A DNA stretch of 64,000 bases from Flavobacterium sp. MDT1-60 (GCF_014844035.1 NZ_CP062159.1:2356001-2420000); one strand, 5' to 3'. Shown: positions 28,445 through 36,665, counted from the stretch's first letter. The notes: generated by a model from the sequence alone, not told the origin. Numbers and translations: made by a program.

Positions 28445-28482
28445 AAAAAAAAACCGTTGACATTTGTCAACGGTTTTTTTTT
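28445..28482. terminator. CCGTTGA-stem terminator, copy B
   Basis: Perfect 18-bp arms: a run of nine As, then CCGTTGACA, two bases and the exact complement. It lies between the convergent HxlR and dehydrogenase genes, hence bidirectional. Confidence 0.88.
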
Positions 28483-28509
28483 AAAATGTGTATGGAAACA
28501 GTAATCAAA

Positions 28510-29517
28510 TTATATATTCACTACAATCTTACCAAATTGTTGGTTGGACTCTAAATAGTTATGAGAGGCAACAATTTCATCCAGATTAAAAACCTTATCA
28601 ATAATTGGTTTCAATTTTCCTTCGGTTACACCTTTGTCAATAAAAGTTATGGCTTCTGTCAAAACATCCATATTGCCTAAAACTTCTATAGCAGAATAAC
28701 CCCTAATGGTTGGTGTTTTCATAAGAACATCAAATGCAGGAAAACTGGCTGGTTCGTGGCTCAATACACCATAAACAAATACTTTTCCGTTTTCGGCAAC
28801 TGAGCTTAAAAGAGTACTAAATTTAGCACCGACAACAGGATCTAAAATTAAATGAGCACCTACATTATTAGTAATTTTTAAAACTTCAGTTGCAATGTCT
28901 TCTTCTGATGTTACAATTACGTGAGAAGCTCCCGCTTTTAGTAATGCCTCTTTTTTCTTTAATGATGTAGTTAAGGCTATTGAAATTCCCCCAACATAAT
29001 TTGTTATTTGAATGGCAGCAAGTCCAGCACTGCTTGATGCAGCATTGATAACTGCAAATTCACCTGCTTTTAATTTTCCGGAATTTACGATCATTCCGTA
29101 CATAGTAGAATAGCTTGTCCACAAAGATGCGGCTTCATCATAAGATAAATTGGCTGGATATTTATGCACCGCATAAGCTGGCATTATAATATATTCTCCG
29201 TAAGAGGAATAGTTATGTAATGAAAACCCTGGTATAACATTTACAACATCACCCACTGTTAAATTAGAAACATCCGAACCTATTGCTTCAACAATTCCTG
29301 CTGCTTCATATCCTAACTGGGCCGGGAAAACAGGATTCTCAATATACATTCCCTGACGGTACATAGCATCGGCTCTGTTAATCCCAATTGATTTTACCTG
29401 AATTCTTACTTCCTGAGGTCCGGGATAAGACACTTCTACTTGTTCAACTTTCAATACTTCCGGAGTTCCGGCTTCGTGGAAAACTACTGTTTTAGACATT
29501 TTTGATAAATCACTCAT
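28510..29517 (-). CDS. Medium-chain zinc-type dehydrogenase / quinone oxidoreductase
   Basis: 335 residues, MDR superfamily. GroES-like N-domain (LGYEAAGIVEAIGSDV near 68) and a Rossmann domain (NAASSSAGLAAIQITNYVGG near 157). The classical zinc-ligand cysteines are absent, pointing to a quinone-oxidoreductase-like member. The start shown is followed by MSKTVVFHEAGTPE; Met7 is an alternative start. A thiol-sensing HxlR gene lies next to its 3' end and an AraC gene is divergent from it. Confidence 0.9.
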   Translation of the reverse strand: MSDLSKMSKTVVFHEAGTPEVLKVEQVEVSYPGPQEVRIQVKSIGINRADAMYRQGMYIENPVFPAQLGYEAAGIVEAIGSDVSNLTVGDVVNVIPGFSLHNYSSYGEYIIMPAYAVHKYPANLSYDEAASLWTSYSTMYGMIVNSGKLKAGEFAVINAASSSAGLAAIQITNYVGGISIALTTSLKKKEALLKAGASHVIVTSEEDIATEVLKITNNVGAHLILDPVVGAKFSTLLSSVAENGKVFVYGVLSHEPASFPAFDVLMKTPTIRGYSAIEVLGNMDVLTEAITFIDKGVTEGKLKPIIDKVFNLDEIVASHNYLESNQQFGKIVVNI

Positions 29518-29603
29518 TGTTTTATTTTTTATAATTTTTTAATTGATTTTGATAAGGCAAAGTTGCATCAAAGACAGGTGTCGCAACAATGAGATTTGAT
29601 AAA

Positions 29604-29631
29604 AAAAACCGTTGACATATATCAACGTTTT
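29604..29631 (-). terminator. CCGTTGA-stem terminator, degenerate copy C
   Basis: AAAAACCGTTGA, six bases, then TCAACGTTTT. One G of the stem is missing on the right. It now lies in a divergent intergenic region, where it ends no gene except the Crp/Fnr remnant beside it. Confidence 0.6.
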
Positions 29632-29657
29632 CTATAGATTAAAACTTAAAACAGCGT

Positions 29658-29702
29658 TTATTTCGTTCCTTGTTTTCTAATTCGGCTCTGGGTTTCTTTG
29701 GT
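29658..29702 (-). pseudogene. 3' remnant of a Crp/Fnr regulator gene
   Basis: On the minus strand this encodes TKETQSRIRKQGTK followed by a stop. It matches the last 14 residues of the intact Crp/Fnr protein at 33855-34436 with one difference. Upstream codons give unrelated residues, so only the tail survives. It is followed, as at 33.8 kb, by a CCGTTGA terminator. A deleted or recombined gene is the simplest reading. Confidence 0.75.
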
Positions 29703-29813
29703 AAAGTTCAACAATATAATTGAGCCTCACAGAAAGATAAAATGAACCTTACAGCAAAGAAAATCAGAAATATAAATTTTACTTTTGTACATTAGTAAAA
29801 CAACAGATAGATT

Positions 29814-30641
29814 ATGGAGGCGCAACCAGACGATAAATTAAAAACGTTAAGTTATTCAGGAATATTTCTTTCCTGCTTTGCGGATTATAGTGAGAAGTGT
29901 ATTCACGCTACACCTGAACATGTTTTGGTTTACTTGTACTCTGGCGAACAGATAATAGAAGACAGAAACAAAAAAATAAAACTTCAGGCGGGGGATTGTG
30001 CTTTTATTCGAAGAGACCATCGTTTGAAAATGTACAAAAACAGCAAAGGCGAAGATTTATACAAAGGTATTTCGTTAACATTCAAACGTAATGTATTGCG
30101 TGATTTTTACAGCAAAATGAACAAATCTGAAATTCCTACAGCTGTAAAAATTTCTGATAAAACGGTCTTCAAGTTAGATCCAAGTCCCGCAATAGAAAGT
30201 TTATTTCAATCGCTAACACCTTATTTTGACAGCAACATTAAACCAACGGAAGGCGTTACACATTTGAAATTATTGGAAGGAATTTATGCTTTACTAAACA
30301 GCAACGAACAACTCTATCCAATACTTTTTGACTTTGCAGAACCTTGGAAAATTGACCTTTTGGAATTCCTCAACGCTAACTATATGGAAGAACTTTCGAT
30401 GGAACAAATTGCTTCATTCACAGGAAGAAGTTTGGCAACTTTCAAAAGAGATTTCAAAAAAATTAGCAACCTCACACCTCAAAAATGGCTGATAAAAAAA
30501 CGCCTGGAAATGGCTTACATAAAACTAAAAGAAGAAAGCAAAAAAGTACAGGACGTTTATATGGAAGTTGGCTTTAAAAACCCTTCTCATTTTTCAACCG
30601 CATTTAAAAAACAATACGGAATTCCACCAACAGAAATTTAG
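29814..30641 (+). CDS. AraC-family transcriptional regulator
   Basis: 275 residues. An N-terminal cupin-like sensing domain (about 1-160) is followed by a C-terminal AraC domain with MEQIASFTGRSLATFKRDFKK and VGFKNPSHFSTAFKKQYG. A -7-like TACTTTTG is at 29780-29787. It is divergent from the dehydrogenase at 28510. Its stop codon directly abuts the stop of the HxlR gene on the other strand, with no spacer. Confidence 0.9.
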   Translation: MEAQPDDKLKTLSYSGIFLSCFADYSEKCIHATPEHVLVYLYSGEQIIEDRNKKIKLQAGDCAFIRRDHRLKMYKNSKGEDLYKGISLTFKRNVLRDFYSKMNKSEIPTAVKISDKTVFKLDPSPAIESLFQSLTPYFDSNIKPTEGVTHLKLLEGIYALLNSNEQLYPILFDFAEPWKIDLLEFLNANYMEELSMEQIASFTGRSLATFKRDFKKISNLTPQKWLIKKRLEMAYIKLKEESKKVQDVYMEVGFKNPSHFSTAFKKQYGIPPTEI

Positions 30642-31049
30642 TTATTTAACTAGATCATTTTTTAATTTTCCGGACTGTTCGCTTTTAATTTTTTCGCGAT
30701 GTTGCATTCCCCATTTTGTCATTGCTCCCACAACTTCTTCTAATGTATGGCTATAGGGTAGAAGTTCATATTCTATTCTTACGGGATAGCCATTTTCTAC
30801 TTTTTTGATGATAAAACCATTCATTTCCAGTTCTTTTAATTCGCTTGAAAGAACTCGTGCGGAAATTCCTGTGACCTGCCTTTGAATTTCGGTAAATCGT
30901 TTATTCCCTCTTGCCATCGCGATGATAATCATCAGTTTCCATTTACCGCCAATGGCATATAATGCATCTGAAACGGCCATTAAAACCTTATGACATTCTT
31001 CTGTAAATTCTTTGTTATCTGTTTGATTTTCTTGTGTTTTATCCATCAC
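30642..31049 (-). CDS. HxlR-family winged-helix regulator
   Basis: 135 residues. HxlR domain with YAIGGKWKLMI, NKRFTEIQRQVTG, ARVLSSELKELE and NGYPVRIEYELLP. The N-terminus has one cysteine (EECHKV) and the C-terminus is lysine-rich. It is divergent from the NTF2-like gene at 31173. The 123-bp gap holds TATATTTG on the minus strand (31101-31108) and TAATTTTG on the plus strand (31112-31119), both of -7 type, plus the imperfect palindrome TAACCTTTAGGTAA just upstream of this start. Confidence 0.9.
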   Translation of the reverse strand: MMDKTQENQTDNKEFTEECHKVLMAVSDALYAIGGKWKLMIIIAMARGNKRFTEIQRQVTGISARVLSSELKELEMNGFIIKKVENGYPVRIEYELLPYSHTLEEVVGAMTKWGMQHREKIKSEQSGKLKNDLVK

Positions 31050-31172
31050 TATGTTGTTTGTTACTCGCTAACCTTTAGGTAACGACTAATAAAATGTAAG
31101 CAAATATAATATAATTTTGGCTTATAATAATTACAGAAAATTAATTCTCAATTTTAATTAAACAACAAAATT

Positions 31173-31610
31173 ATGACACTAGAACTTTTAAAAACAAAAG
31201 AAGATTTAAGAAACTTAATTGACGATTATGCTTATTTAAGTGATGACAAAAAAATCGCTGAAGTGATGGATCTATTCACACCGGATGTTACGTATAAAGT
31301 TTATATGGGTGGTGCTTTGGTGGCCGATGTTTCCGGAAGGGAAAATATGGAAAAAGATTTCAACTATCATGCTTCTCTCGTAAAGACCTATTTTACATTG
31401 AATGGTCAACATACTGTAAATATCGAGAGCGAAACTGCTACCGCAATTTCTTTTACTCAAATCAAAATGATCAGAACCATTGAAGGAAAAGATATTTTGA
31501 CTGATTACAGCGTAAAATATGATGACAATTATGTATTACAAAATGGGAAATGGTTCATCAAAGACCGTGTGGCTCATTTTCTGATTATCGAAGCAAGACC
31601 TGTTTCTTAA
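31173..31610 (+). CDS. NTF2/SnoaL-like protein
   Basis: 145 residues, SnoaL-like alpha/beta-cone fold: an N-terminal helix LRNLIDDYAYLSDDKKIAEV, then VMDLFTPDVTYKV and a C-terminal VLQNGKWFIKDRVAHF. The fold occurs in isomerases, hydrolases and dehydratases, and the reaction cannot be told from sequence. It is probably regulated by the divergent HxlR gene and starts a run of plus-strand genes to 33793, with a terminator after it. Confidence 0.88.
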   Translation: MTLELLKTKEDLRNLIDDYAYLSDDKKIAEVMDLFTPDVTYKVYMGGALVADVSGRENMEKDFNYHASLVKTYFTLNGQHTVNIESETATAISFTQIKMIRTIEGKDILTDYSVKYDDNYVLQNGKWFIKDRVAHFLIIEARPVS

Positions 31611-31639
31611 TTTTATTGAGCTTCTCAGAAAGATTCTTT

Positions 31640-31675
31640 GAGCCTCGCAGTAAAGCCACTGCGAGGCTTTGTGTT
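31640..31675 (+). terminator. GC-rich terminator
   Basis: AGCCTCGCAGT (31641-31651), six bases, then ACTGCGAGGCT, followed by a T-rich stretch, after the NTF2-like gene. Confidence 0.75.
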
Positions 31676-31704
31676 TAATTTTGCATTGTAAATCTTAATA
31701 GACA

Positions 31705-32265
31705 ATGCAAACAACAACTATATTCGATCGATTAAAAAACGGAGAAATTATTTCGTCAACCGACAATGACGCTTATGAAATGCGTGAAGCTTCCTTTGTT
31801 ACAAAAAAAATATTGGTTGAGATGAATAATTCATCAAACCCTGCTGAAATCAGAGATTTTTTAAGCAAAATTACGCATACTAAAATTGACGAAAGTGTAA
31901 CCGTATTTACTCCGTTGCACATCAATTACGGAAAACACACCAAAATTGGTAAAAATGTATTCATCAACTTTGATTGCGTTTTTCTTGATTTAGGTGGAAT
32001 TACGATAGAAGACAACGTATTAATAGCTCCGAAAGTAAGTTTGCTAACCGAAGGACATCCAACCTCAATCGAAGAGCGACATTCTTTAATTCCAAAACCA
32101 ATTCTTATCAAAAAAAATGCCTGGATTGGCGCCAATGCAACCATTTTGCAAGGCGTAACAATTGGCGAAAATGCTATTGTAGCATCGGGTTCGGTCGTTT
32201 CAAAAGATGTTCCTGATAATACCATCGTGGGAGGAATTCCTGCGAAAATTTTAAAAACAATCTAA
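31705..32265 (+). CDS. Sugar O-acetyltransferase, hexapeptide-repeat (maltose acetyltransferase-like)
   Basis: 186 residues. An N-terminal helical segment precedes a left-handed beta-helix of hexapeptide repeats (IGKNVFINF, ITIEDNVLIAPKVSLLTEGHP, AWIGANATILQGVTIGENAIVASGSVV). The C-terminal GGIPAKIL is typical of Maa/LacA/NodL enzymes, which use acetyl-CoA. The active-site His is in TEGHP near 118. The acceptor sugar is unknown. It is followed by the hydrolase gene after 11 bp. Confidence 0.92.
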   Translation: MQTTTIFDRLKNGEIISSTDNDAYEMREASFVTKKILVEMNNSSNPAEIRDFLSKITHTKIDESVTVFTPLHINYGKHTKIGKNVFINFDCVFLDLGGITIEDNVLIAPKVSLLTEGHPTSIEERHSLIPKPILIKKNAWIGANATILQGVTIGENAIVASGSVVSKDVPDNTIVGGIPAKILKTI

Positions 32266-32276
32266 ATAAATATAAA

Positions 32277-33320
32277 ATGAAAAAAACTTTGGTAATCGCA
32301 ATGATGCTTCTTTTAACAGGACAAGCATTTGCACAAGACAAAAAATCTAAATCAAAAAAAATGGAAACAACAGAACAGTATACCTTTCAATTAAGTGATA
32401 AAGTAACCCGTCAAAAAGTATCATTCAAAAACCGTTACGGTATTACGCTTTCGGGTGATTTATATCTTCCAAAAAATGCAGGAAATGGACAACTTTCAGC
32501 TCTGGCAATTAGCGGGGCTTTTGGAGCAGTGAAACAACAATCTTCCGGATTGTATGCTAACCAAATGGCAGAACGCGGTTTTATAGCTTTGGCTTTTGAC
32601 CCATCCTATACAGGAGAAAGCAGTGGTGAACCAAGAAATGTAGCTTCTCCAGAAATCAATACTGAAGATTTTAGCGCTGCAGTTGACTTTTTAGGATTAC
32701 AGAAAAATGTAGATAGAAATAAAATTGGTATCATTGGGATTTGTGGTTTTGGCGGTTTTGCTTTAAACGCAACTGCTATTGATAAGCGAGTGAAAGCCGT
32801 TGCTACGACCAGTTTGTATGATATGACCAGAGTAATGTCGAAAGGATATAATGATTCAGTAACTCCGGAACAAAGAACCAAAACATTGGAAGCTTTGGGA
32901 CAGCAACGTTGGAAAGATGCTGAAGCAGGAAAACCGGCAGACGGTCCAAGAAATTTACCTGAAACATTGAAAGGTGACGAACCACAATTTATAAAAGAAT
33001 ATTTTGATTATTACAGAACACCACGTGGCTTTCATCCCAATTCTGTGAACTCAAATGGAGCGTGGTTGATGACCAATCCAATATCTTTTATGAATATGCC
33101 AATACTAACTTATGTAAAAGAAATTTCGCCAAGACCAATGCTTTTAATCGCAGGAGAAAATGCGCACTCACGATATTTTAGTGAAGACATTTTTAAAGCG
33201 GCAAATGAACCAAAAGAATTAATAATTATACCGAATACTGTACACGTAGATTTGTATGACAAAGTGGATGTTATTCCTTTTGATAAATTAGATGCTTTCT
33301 TTAAAAAATATTTGAAATAG
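32277..33320 (+). CDS. Secreted alpha/beta hydrolase with Cys nucleophile elbow
   Basis: 347 residues with a signal peptide (MKKTLVIAMMLLLTGQAFAQ). Alpha/beta-hydrolase fold; the nucleophile elbow reads GICGFGG near 158, with Cys in place of Ser as in dienelactone-hydrolase-like enzymes. The late VHVDLYD supplies the catalytic His and an acidic residue lies before it. A periplasmic location follows from the signal. The substrate is unknown. It is in an apparent operon with the acetyltransferase and the cyclophilin-like lipoprotein. Confidence 0.88.
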   Translation: MKKTLVIAMMLLLTGQAFAQDKKSKSKKMETTEQYTFQLSDKVTRQKVSFKNRYGITLSGDLYLPKNAGNGQLSALAISGAFGAVKQQSSGLYANQMAERGFIALAFDPSYTGESSGEPRNVASPEINTEDFSAAVDFLGLQKNVDRNKIGIIGICGFGGFALNATAIDKRVKAVATTSLYDMTRVMSKGYNDSVTPEQRTKTLEALGQQRWKDAEAGKPADGPRNLPETLKGDEPQFIKEYFDYYRTPRGFHPNSVNSNGAWLMTNPISFMNMPILTYVKEISPRPMLLIAGENAHSRYFSEDIFKAANEPKELIIIPNTVHVDLYDKVDVIPFDKLDAFFKKYLK

Positions 33321-33328
33321 TAATAGAT

Positions 33329-33793
33329 ATGAAATTTTCAGTTTTAATTTTCTTGACTTTTATATCAGTTATTATTAGCGGTGCATCATCTTGTAATAAA
33401 GACAGCGATACTATAGACACTGAAAACAGTACCGTAATGACAAATAATAAAATTAAAATAACGGTCAATTCAAAAATCTTTAAAGCTTCGCTTTTAGAGA
33501 ATAATTCAGCAAGAGCATTTAAGGAAATGCTACCTCTGACAATTAATATGATTGAATTGAATGGAAATGAAAAATATTATGATTTGCCAAACAGTATTCC
33601 AACAAACGCTTCTAATCCCGGAACTATAAATAATGGTGACTTAATGTTGTATGGTTCAAAAACTTTGGTATTGTTTTATAAATCAATTTCAACATCTTAT
33701 AGTTACACAAAATTAGGAAAGGTAGATGATGCAGCGGGTTTAACATCGGCATTAGGTTCAGGAAATGCTACAGTAACTTTTGAATTGGAATAA
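33329..33793 (+). CDS. Cyclophilin-like lipoprotein
   Basis: 154 residues. N-terminal lipoprotein signal with lipobox GASSC near 22. The remainder (KIKITVNSKIFKASLLENNSA, then GDLMLYGSKTLVLFYKS and YTKLGKVDD) resembles the small cyclophilin-like domain family found near SDR and aldo/keto-reductase genes. It lacks evident isomerase catalytic residues. The start is 8 bp after the hydrolase stop. The role is unknown; it is the last gene before terminator copy D. Confidence 0.8.
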   Translation: MKFSVLIFLTFISVIISGASSCNKDSDTIDTENSTVMTNNKIKITVNSKIFKASLLENNSARAFKEMLPLTINMIELNGNEKYYDLPNSIPTNASNPGTINNGDLMLYGSKTLVLFYKSISTSYSYTKLGKVDDAAGLTSALGSGNATVTFELE

Positions 33794-33798
33794 CAAAT

Positions 33799-33830
33799 AA
33801 AAACCGTTGACACTCATCAACGGTTTTTTT
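33799..33830. terminator. CCGTTGA-stem terminator, copy D
   Basis: AAAAACCGTTGA (33799-33810), six bases, TCAACGGTTTTT (33817-33828) and further Ts, between the convergent cyclophilin-like and Crp/Fnr genes. Confidence 0.85.
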
Positions 33831-33854
33831 ATATACTTAAACTAAAAAGAGAAG

Positions 33855-34436
33855 TTATTTCGTTCCTTGTTTTCTAATTCGGCTTAAAGTTTCTTTAGTA
33901 ATACCCAAATAAGAAGCGATAAGATGTTGCGGAAAACGTTGGATAAATTGTGGATGATGAGTAGCAAACTCTTCATAGCGTTTTTCTGCAGCATTACTGA
34001 TCGTAGAGCTTAACCTTCGTTGGTTGGCGATGGCATTTCTTTCATCCATTAAACGTATCATTTGCACCAATGCAGGTATTTTGTCCATCAAATCCAGCAT
34101 TTCAGCTCTTGTAATAATAAGAAGTTCGGTGTCTTCCCAAGCATCAATATTATATTTTGATGGAGTCAGCATCGTTGAGCTTTCACGATCGTTTGCCCAA
34201 TAATTTTCAATAAAAAGATGTACAATATGTTCAACACCTTTATCATCTACACTATATTGACGCATAGCTCCTTTTACAATAAAACCAGCATATTTACACA
34301 CATCGCCTTCCTGTAAAAAGTATTGTTTTTTTCGTAGCTTTTTAGGTTGAAAAGTTGCAACAATTAAGGCTTGCTCTTCACTTGTTAGTGGTAAGTTTGC
34401 ATATTGGCTGATATAGGCTATTAATTTTTCGTGCAT
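33855..34436 (-). CDS. Crp/Fnr-family regulator
   Basis: 193 residues. Cyclic-nucleotide-binding-like beta-roll (about 15-125, with LQEGDVCKYAGFIVKGAMR) and a short C-terminal winged helix with HLIASYLGITKETLSRIRKQ. No cysteine cluster of the Fnr type. It is downstream of the MBL and NTF2-like genes on the same strand. Its last 14 codons occur again as a fragment at 29658. Confidence 0.92.
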   Translation of the reverse strand: MHEKLIAYISQYANLPLTSEEQALIVATFQPKKLRKKQYFLQEGDVCKYAGFIVKGAMRQYSVDDKGVEHIVHLFIENYWANDRESSTMLTPSKYNIDAWEDTELLIITRAEMLDLMDKIPALVQMIRLMDERNAIANQRRLSSTISNAAEKRYEEFATHHPQFIQRFPQHLIASYLGITKETLSRIRKQGTK

Positions 34437-34483
34437 TAGTTTGATGATTCATTAAAACAATGCAAGGTATAAAAAAAAGGACT

Positions 34484-34945
34484 TTATTTCACAGCATCAT
34501 TTACAGTCTGGCTATCTACAAATTGTTCAAAACTGATAATCTTACTGTCTTTCAATTTCCAAATGTGAGCTACTCTGGCGGTGAATGATTTGCCTGTAAT
34601 TTTATAAGTTCCCGTGTAAGTTCCATAAGCTACTACTTTATCATCGCTGGCAACGTAACCTTCCGGAGTAAATTTATAATCAATCCATTCGCTTCCTAAT
34701 CTGCTAAAGACATTTTTGGTTATATTGTCTAATCCAATGTAAGTTCCTGCGTAGGGAAAGCCTTTTGCTTCTGTCCACGAAATATCTTCGGCAACATATT
34801 TAGCGAGATTTTGACCGTTTTCTTCCGAAGTTTTTCCTTCGTAAGTGCTTTTAACTATTTCAAGATTTGTCATTGTCTTTTTATTTAAAGAACAGCCTGA
34901 CAATACAAAAAGTGCTGTCAGGCTGTAAAGAATAGATTTTACCAT
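34484..34945 (-). CDS. NTF2/SnoaL-like lipoprotein
   Basis: 153 residues. The N-terminal signal has lipobox VLSGC near 18. The SnoaL-like fold runs from TNLEIVKSTYEGKTSEENG to the end, with YAGTYIGLDNITKNVF and RVAHIWKLKDSKIISFEQF. An exported NTF2-like protein; the reaction is unknown. The start overlaps the end of the MBL gene by 7 bp, so the two are translationally linked. Confidence 0.85.
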   Translation of the reverse strand: MVKSILYSLTALFVLSGCSLNKKTMTNLEIVKSTYEGKTSEENGQNLAKYVAEDISWTEAKGFPYAGTYIGLDNITKNVFSRLGSEWIDYKFTPEGYVASDDKVVAYGTYTGTYKITGKSFTARVAHIWKLKDSKIISFEQFVDSQTVNDAVK

Positions 34946-35829
34946 TTCATTTCTCCAGTATTTACTTTTGCACCAATCATTAAGGCAGTTTCAAAAGTAA
35001 GTGTTGGATATTTTGTTTTCAAAGCTGTAATTAAAGCTTCAGATGTTTTATTGGTTTTCAAAGCTTCTTCGTAGAATTGAATGTAACTTTTAGTATGATT
35101 TACAGCAGCGATATCAAATGGAGAATTGGAATTAGCATGAGCCGGAATTACAATTTCAGGTTTCAAAGCCGAGATTTTATCTAAAACAGTGATCCAGTTT
35201 TTACGGGCTTCAGTAGTTTGTGCATCTGCCATCCAAAGATGAAAAGTAGTTCCAAAAATATTGATTCCACCCACAACTGCTTTGATAGAAGGAATCCATA
35301 CAAAAGTCTTATTCGGAAATTCTTCCAAACCAATGATTTCTAATTTCTGGCCTTCCAGTTCAATGCTATTTCCCTTTAAAACCTGAGGCAAAACAACATT
35401 TGACGTAATAGCTTTACCTAATCGTTCGCCCCAAACGTCCAATTTTTTTTGAGCCGTAGCCTTAATTGCTTCTACTGAAGCAGGTGATGCATAAGCAACT
35501 ACATCTGGAAAATATTTTTTAAATATTTCCAATCCAAAATAGTAATCAGGGTCAGCATGAGATACATAAATAGTAGTTAATTTTTTGCCACTTGCTTTAA
35601 TTTCCTGTGCAACTTTTTCGGCATCCGCCAAAGTAAATTGGGCGTCAATCAAAACAGCATCTGTTTTTCCCGATACAATTACAGATGCTACACCAAAGCT
35701 GTTTTCTGATGCGTTGTAAACCTGAAGTTTCAAATCTTTAGTTTCAATTGTTTTGAAACTTTGTGCTTGTGATTCCATGTTAAATAAAATTAAAATTGTT
35801 ATAAATACTGTTGAGATAGTGTGTTTCAT
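34939..35829 (-). CDS. Exported MBL-fold protein with altered metal motif
   Basis: 296 residues with a signal peptide ending near SQAQ. MBL fold: VLIDAQFTLADAEKVAQEI, then VSHADPDYYFGLE near 90, where the canonical HxHxDH reads HADPDY. The second His and the last His are thus replaced by Asp and Tyr. A later VIPAHANSNSPFD provides one His. Such variants exist in periplasmic Bacteroidota proteins, but hydrolytic activity is not assured. It is in an operon with the NTF2-like lipoprotein and, 47 bp further on, the Crp/Fnr gene. Confidence 0.85.
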   Translation of the reverse strand: MKHTISTVFITILILFNMESQAQSFKTIETKDLKLQVYNASENSFGVASVIVSGKTDAVLIDAQFTLADAEKVAQEIKASGKKLTTIYVSHADPDYYFGLEIFKKYFPDVVAYASPASVEAIKATAQKKLDVWGERLGKAITSNVVLPQVLKGNSIELEGQKLEIIGLEEFPNKTFVWIPSIKAVVGGINIFGTTFHLWMADAQTTEARKNWITVLDKISALKPEIVIPAHANSNSPFDIAAVNHTKSYIQFYEEALKTNKTSEALITALKTKYPTLTFETALMIGAKVNTGEMKW

Positions 35830-35917
35830 TTTTTGTGTTGGTTTAAATTAACACTGCAAAGATGAAACGATAAGCGATCTCAAAACATTAAACTAGTTTA
35901 ATAAATAAAGGGAAATC

Positions 35918-36499
35918 TTATTTTTTTACAGCAATTTTTTTTCGAATATTACTCAAAAAAACATTGGTAATTCCCAAATAGGCAGCTATTTGGATATTAG
36001 AAAGTCGTTGGACAAGCTGTGGGTATTTTTCTGTAAATTCTATATAACGGGATTCTGCCGTTTTACTAAGGTTATCAATCATTCTTCGTTGAAGTGCAAC
36101 GTGCGTTTTTTGTGTCATTACCCGAAATAGCTTTTCAATTTTAGGTAAATTAGCATAGGCAAACTCTTTGTCTTTTTTAGAAATTATAAGTACTTCGCTG
36201 TCTTCAAGCGCTTCTATGAAAAGTTGTGAAGGGGTTTCAGTAGTAAAACTGTCAATATCAGTAATCCACCAATTTTCAATAGCAAAATAGAGTATTTGTT
36301 CAAAACCATTTTTGTCAATATGATAAACCCGAAAAAGCCCTTTGGTAACAAAACCTTCAAATTTGCAAATCTCGCCTTCTCTGAGTAAAAAGCTCTTTTT
36401 TGGGATTAACTTTTGTTCAAATAAATTACAAAACTCTTCTGTTTCATTTTCTGAAAGAGAAATATGTTTGGTGATATTTTGTTTTAAAAGTGCTTTCAT
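35918..36499 (-). CDS. Crp/Fnr-family regulator
   Basis: 193 residues. Beta-roll sensing domain (LREGEICKFEGFVTKGLFRVY near 40) and a C-terminal helix-turn-helix (IQIAAYLGITNVFLSNIRKKI). Paralogous to the gene at 33855; the two flank the MBL/NTF2-like pair. It lies 88 bp upstream of the MBL gene on the same strand and may regulate it. No Fnr-type cysteines. Confidence 0.92.
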   Translation of the reverse strand: MKALLKQNITKHISLSENETEEFCNLFEQKLIPKKSFLLREGEICKFEGFVTKGLFRVYHIDKNGFEQILYFAIENWWITDIDSFTTETPSQLFIEALEDSEVLIISKKDKEFAYANLPKIEKLFRVMTQKTHVALQRRMIDNLSKTAESRYIEFTEKYPQLVQRLSNIQIAAYLGITNVFLSNIRKKIAVKK

Positions 36500-36665
36500 A
36501 TAACAATATGCAAAAAGGCTGCTAAAGTATTTTTTTTAGCTTAGCTAAGGTACATAAATATGCATTGACCTTCACAAAGGATAGTTACATTGCATTTTGT
36601 AGTTTTTACATAATAGCTTTAAATTTTCCAGTAAAAGGTTCGAATTTTGTACCATTAGCTTCAAT

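Noticed and set aside
36630..36665. GGTTCGAATTTTGTACC, resembling a tRNA T-arm, just before a terminator.
   Set aside because: No acceptor, D-arm or anticodon arm could be built from the upstream sequence, so no tRNA is called; it may be a decayed fragment or chance.
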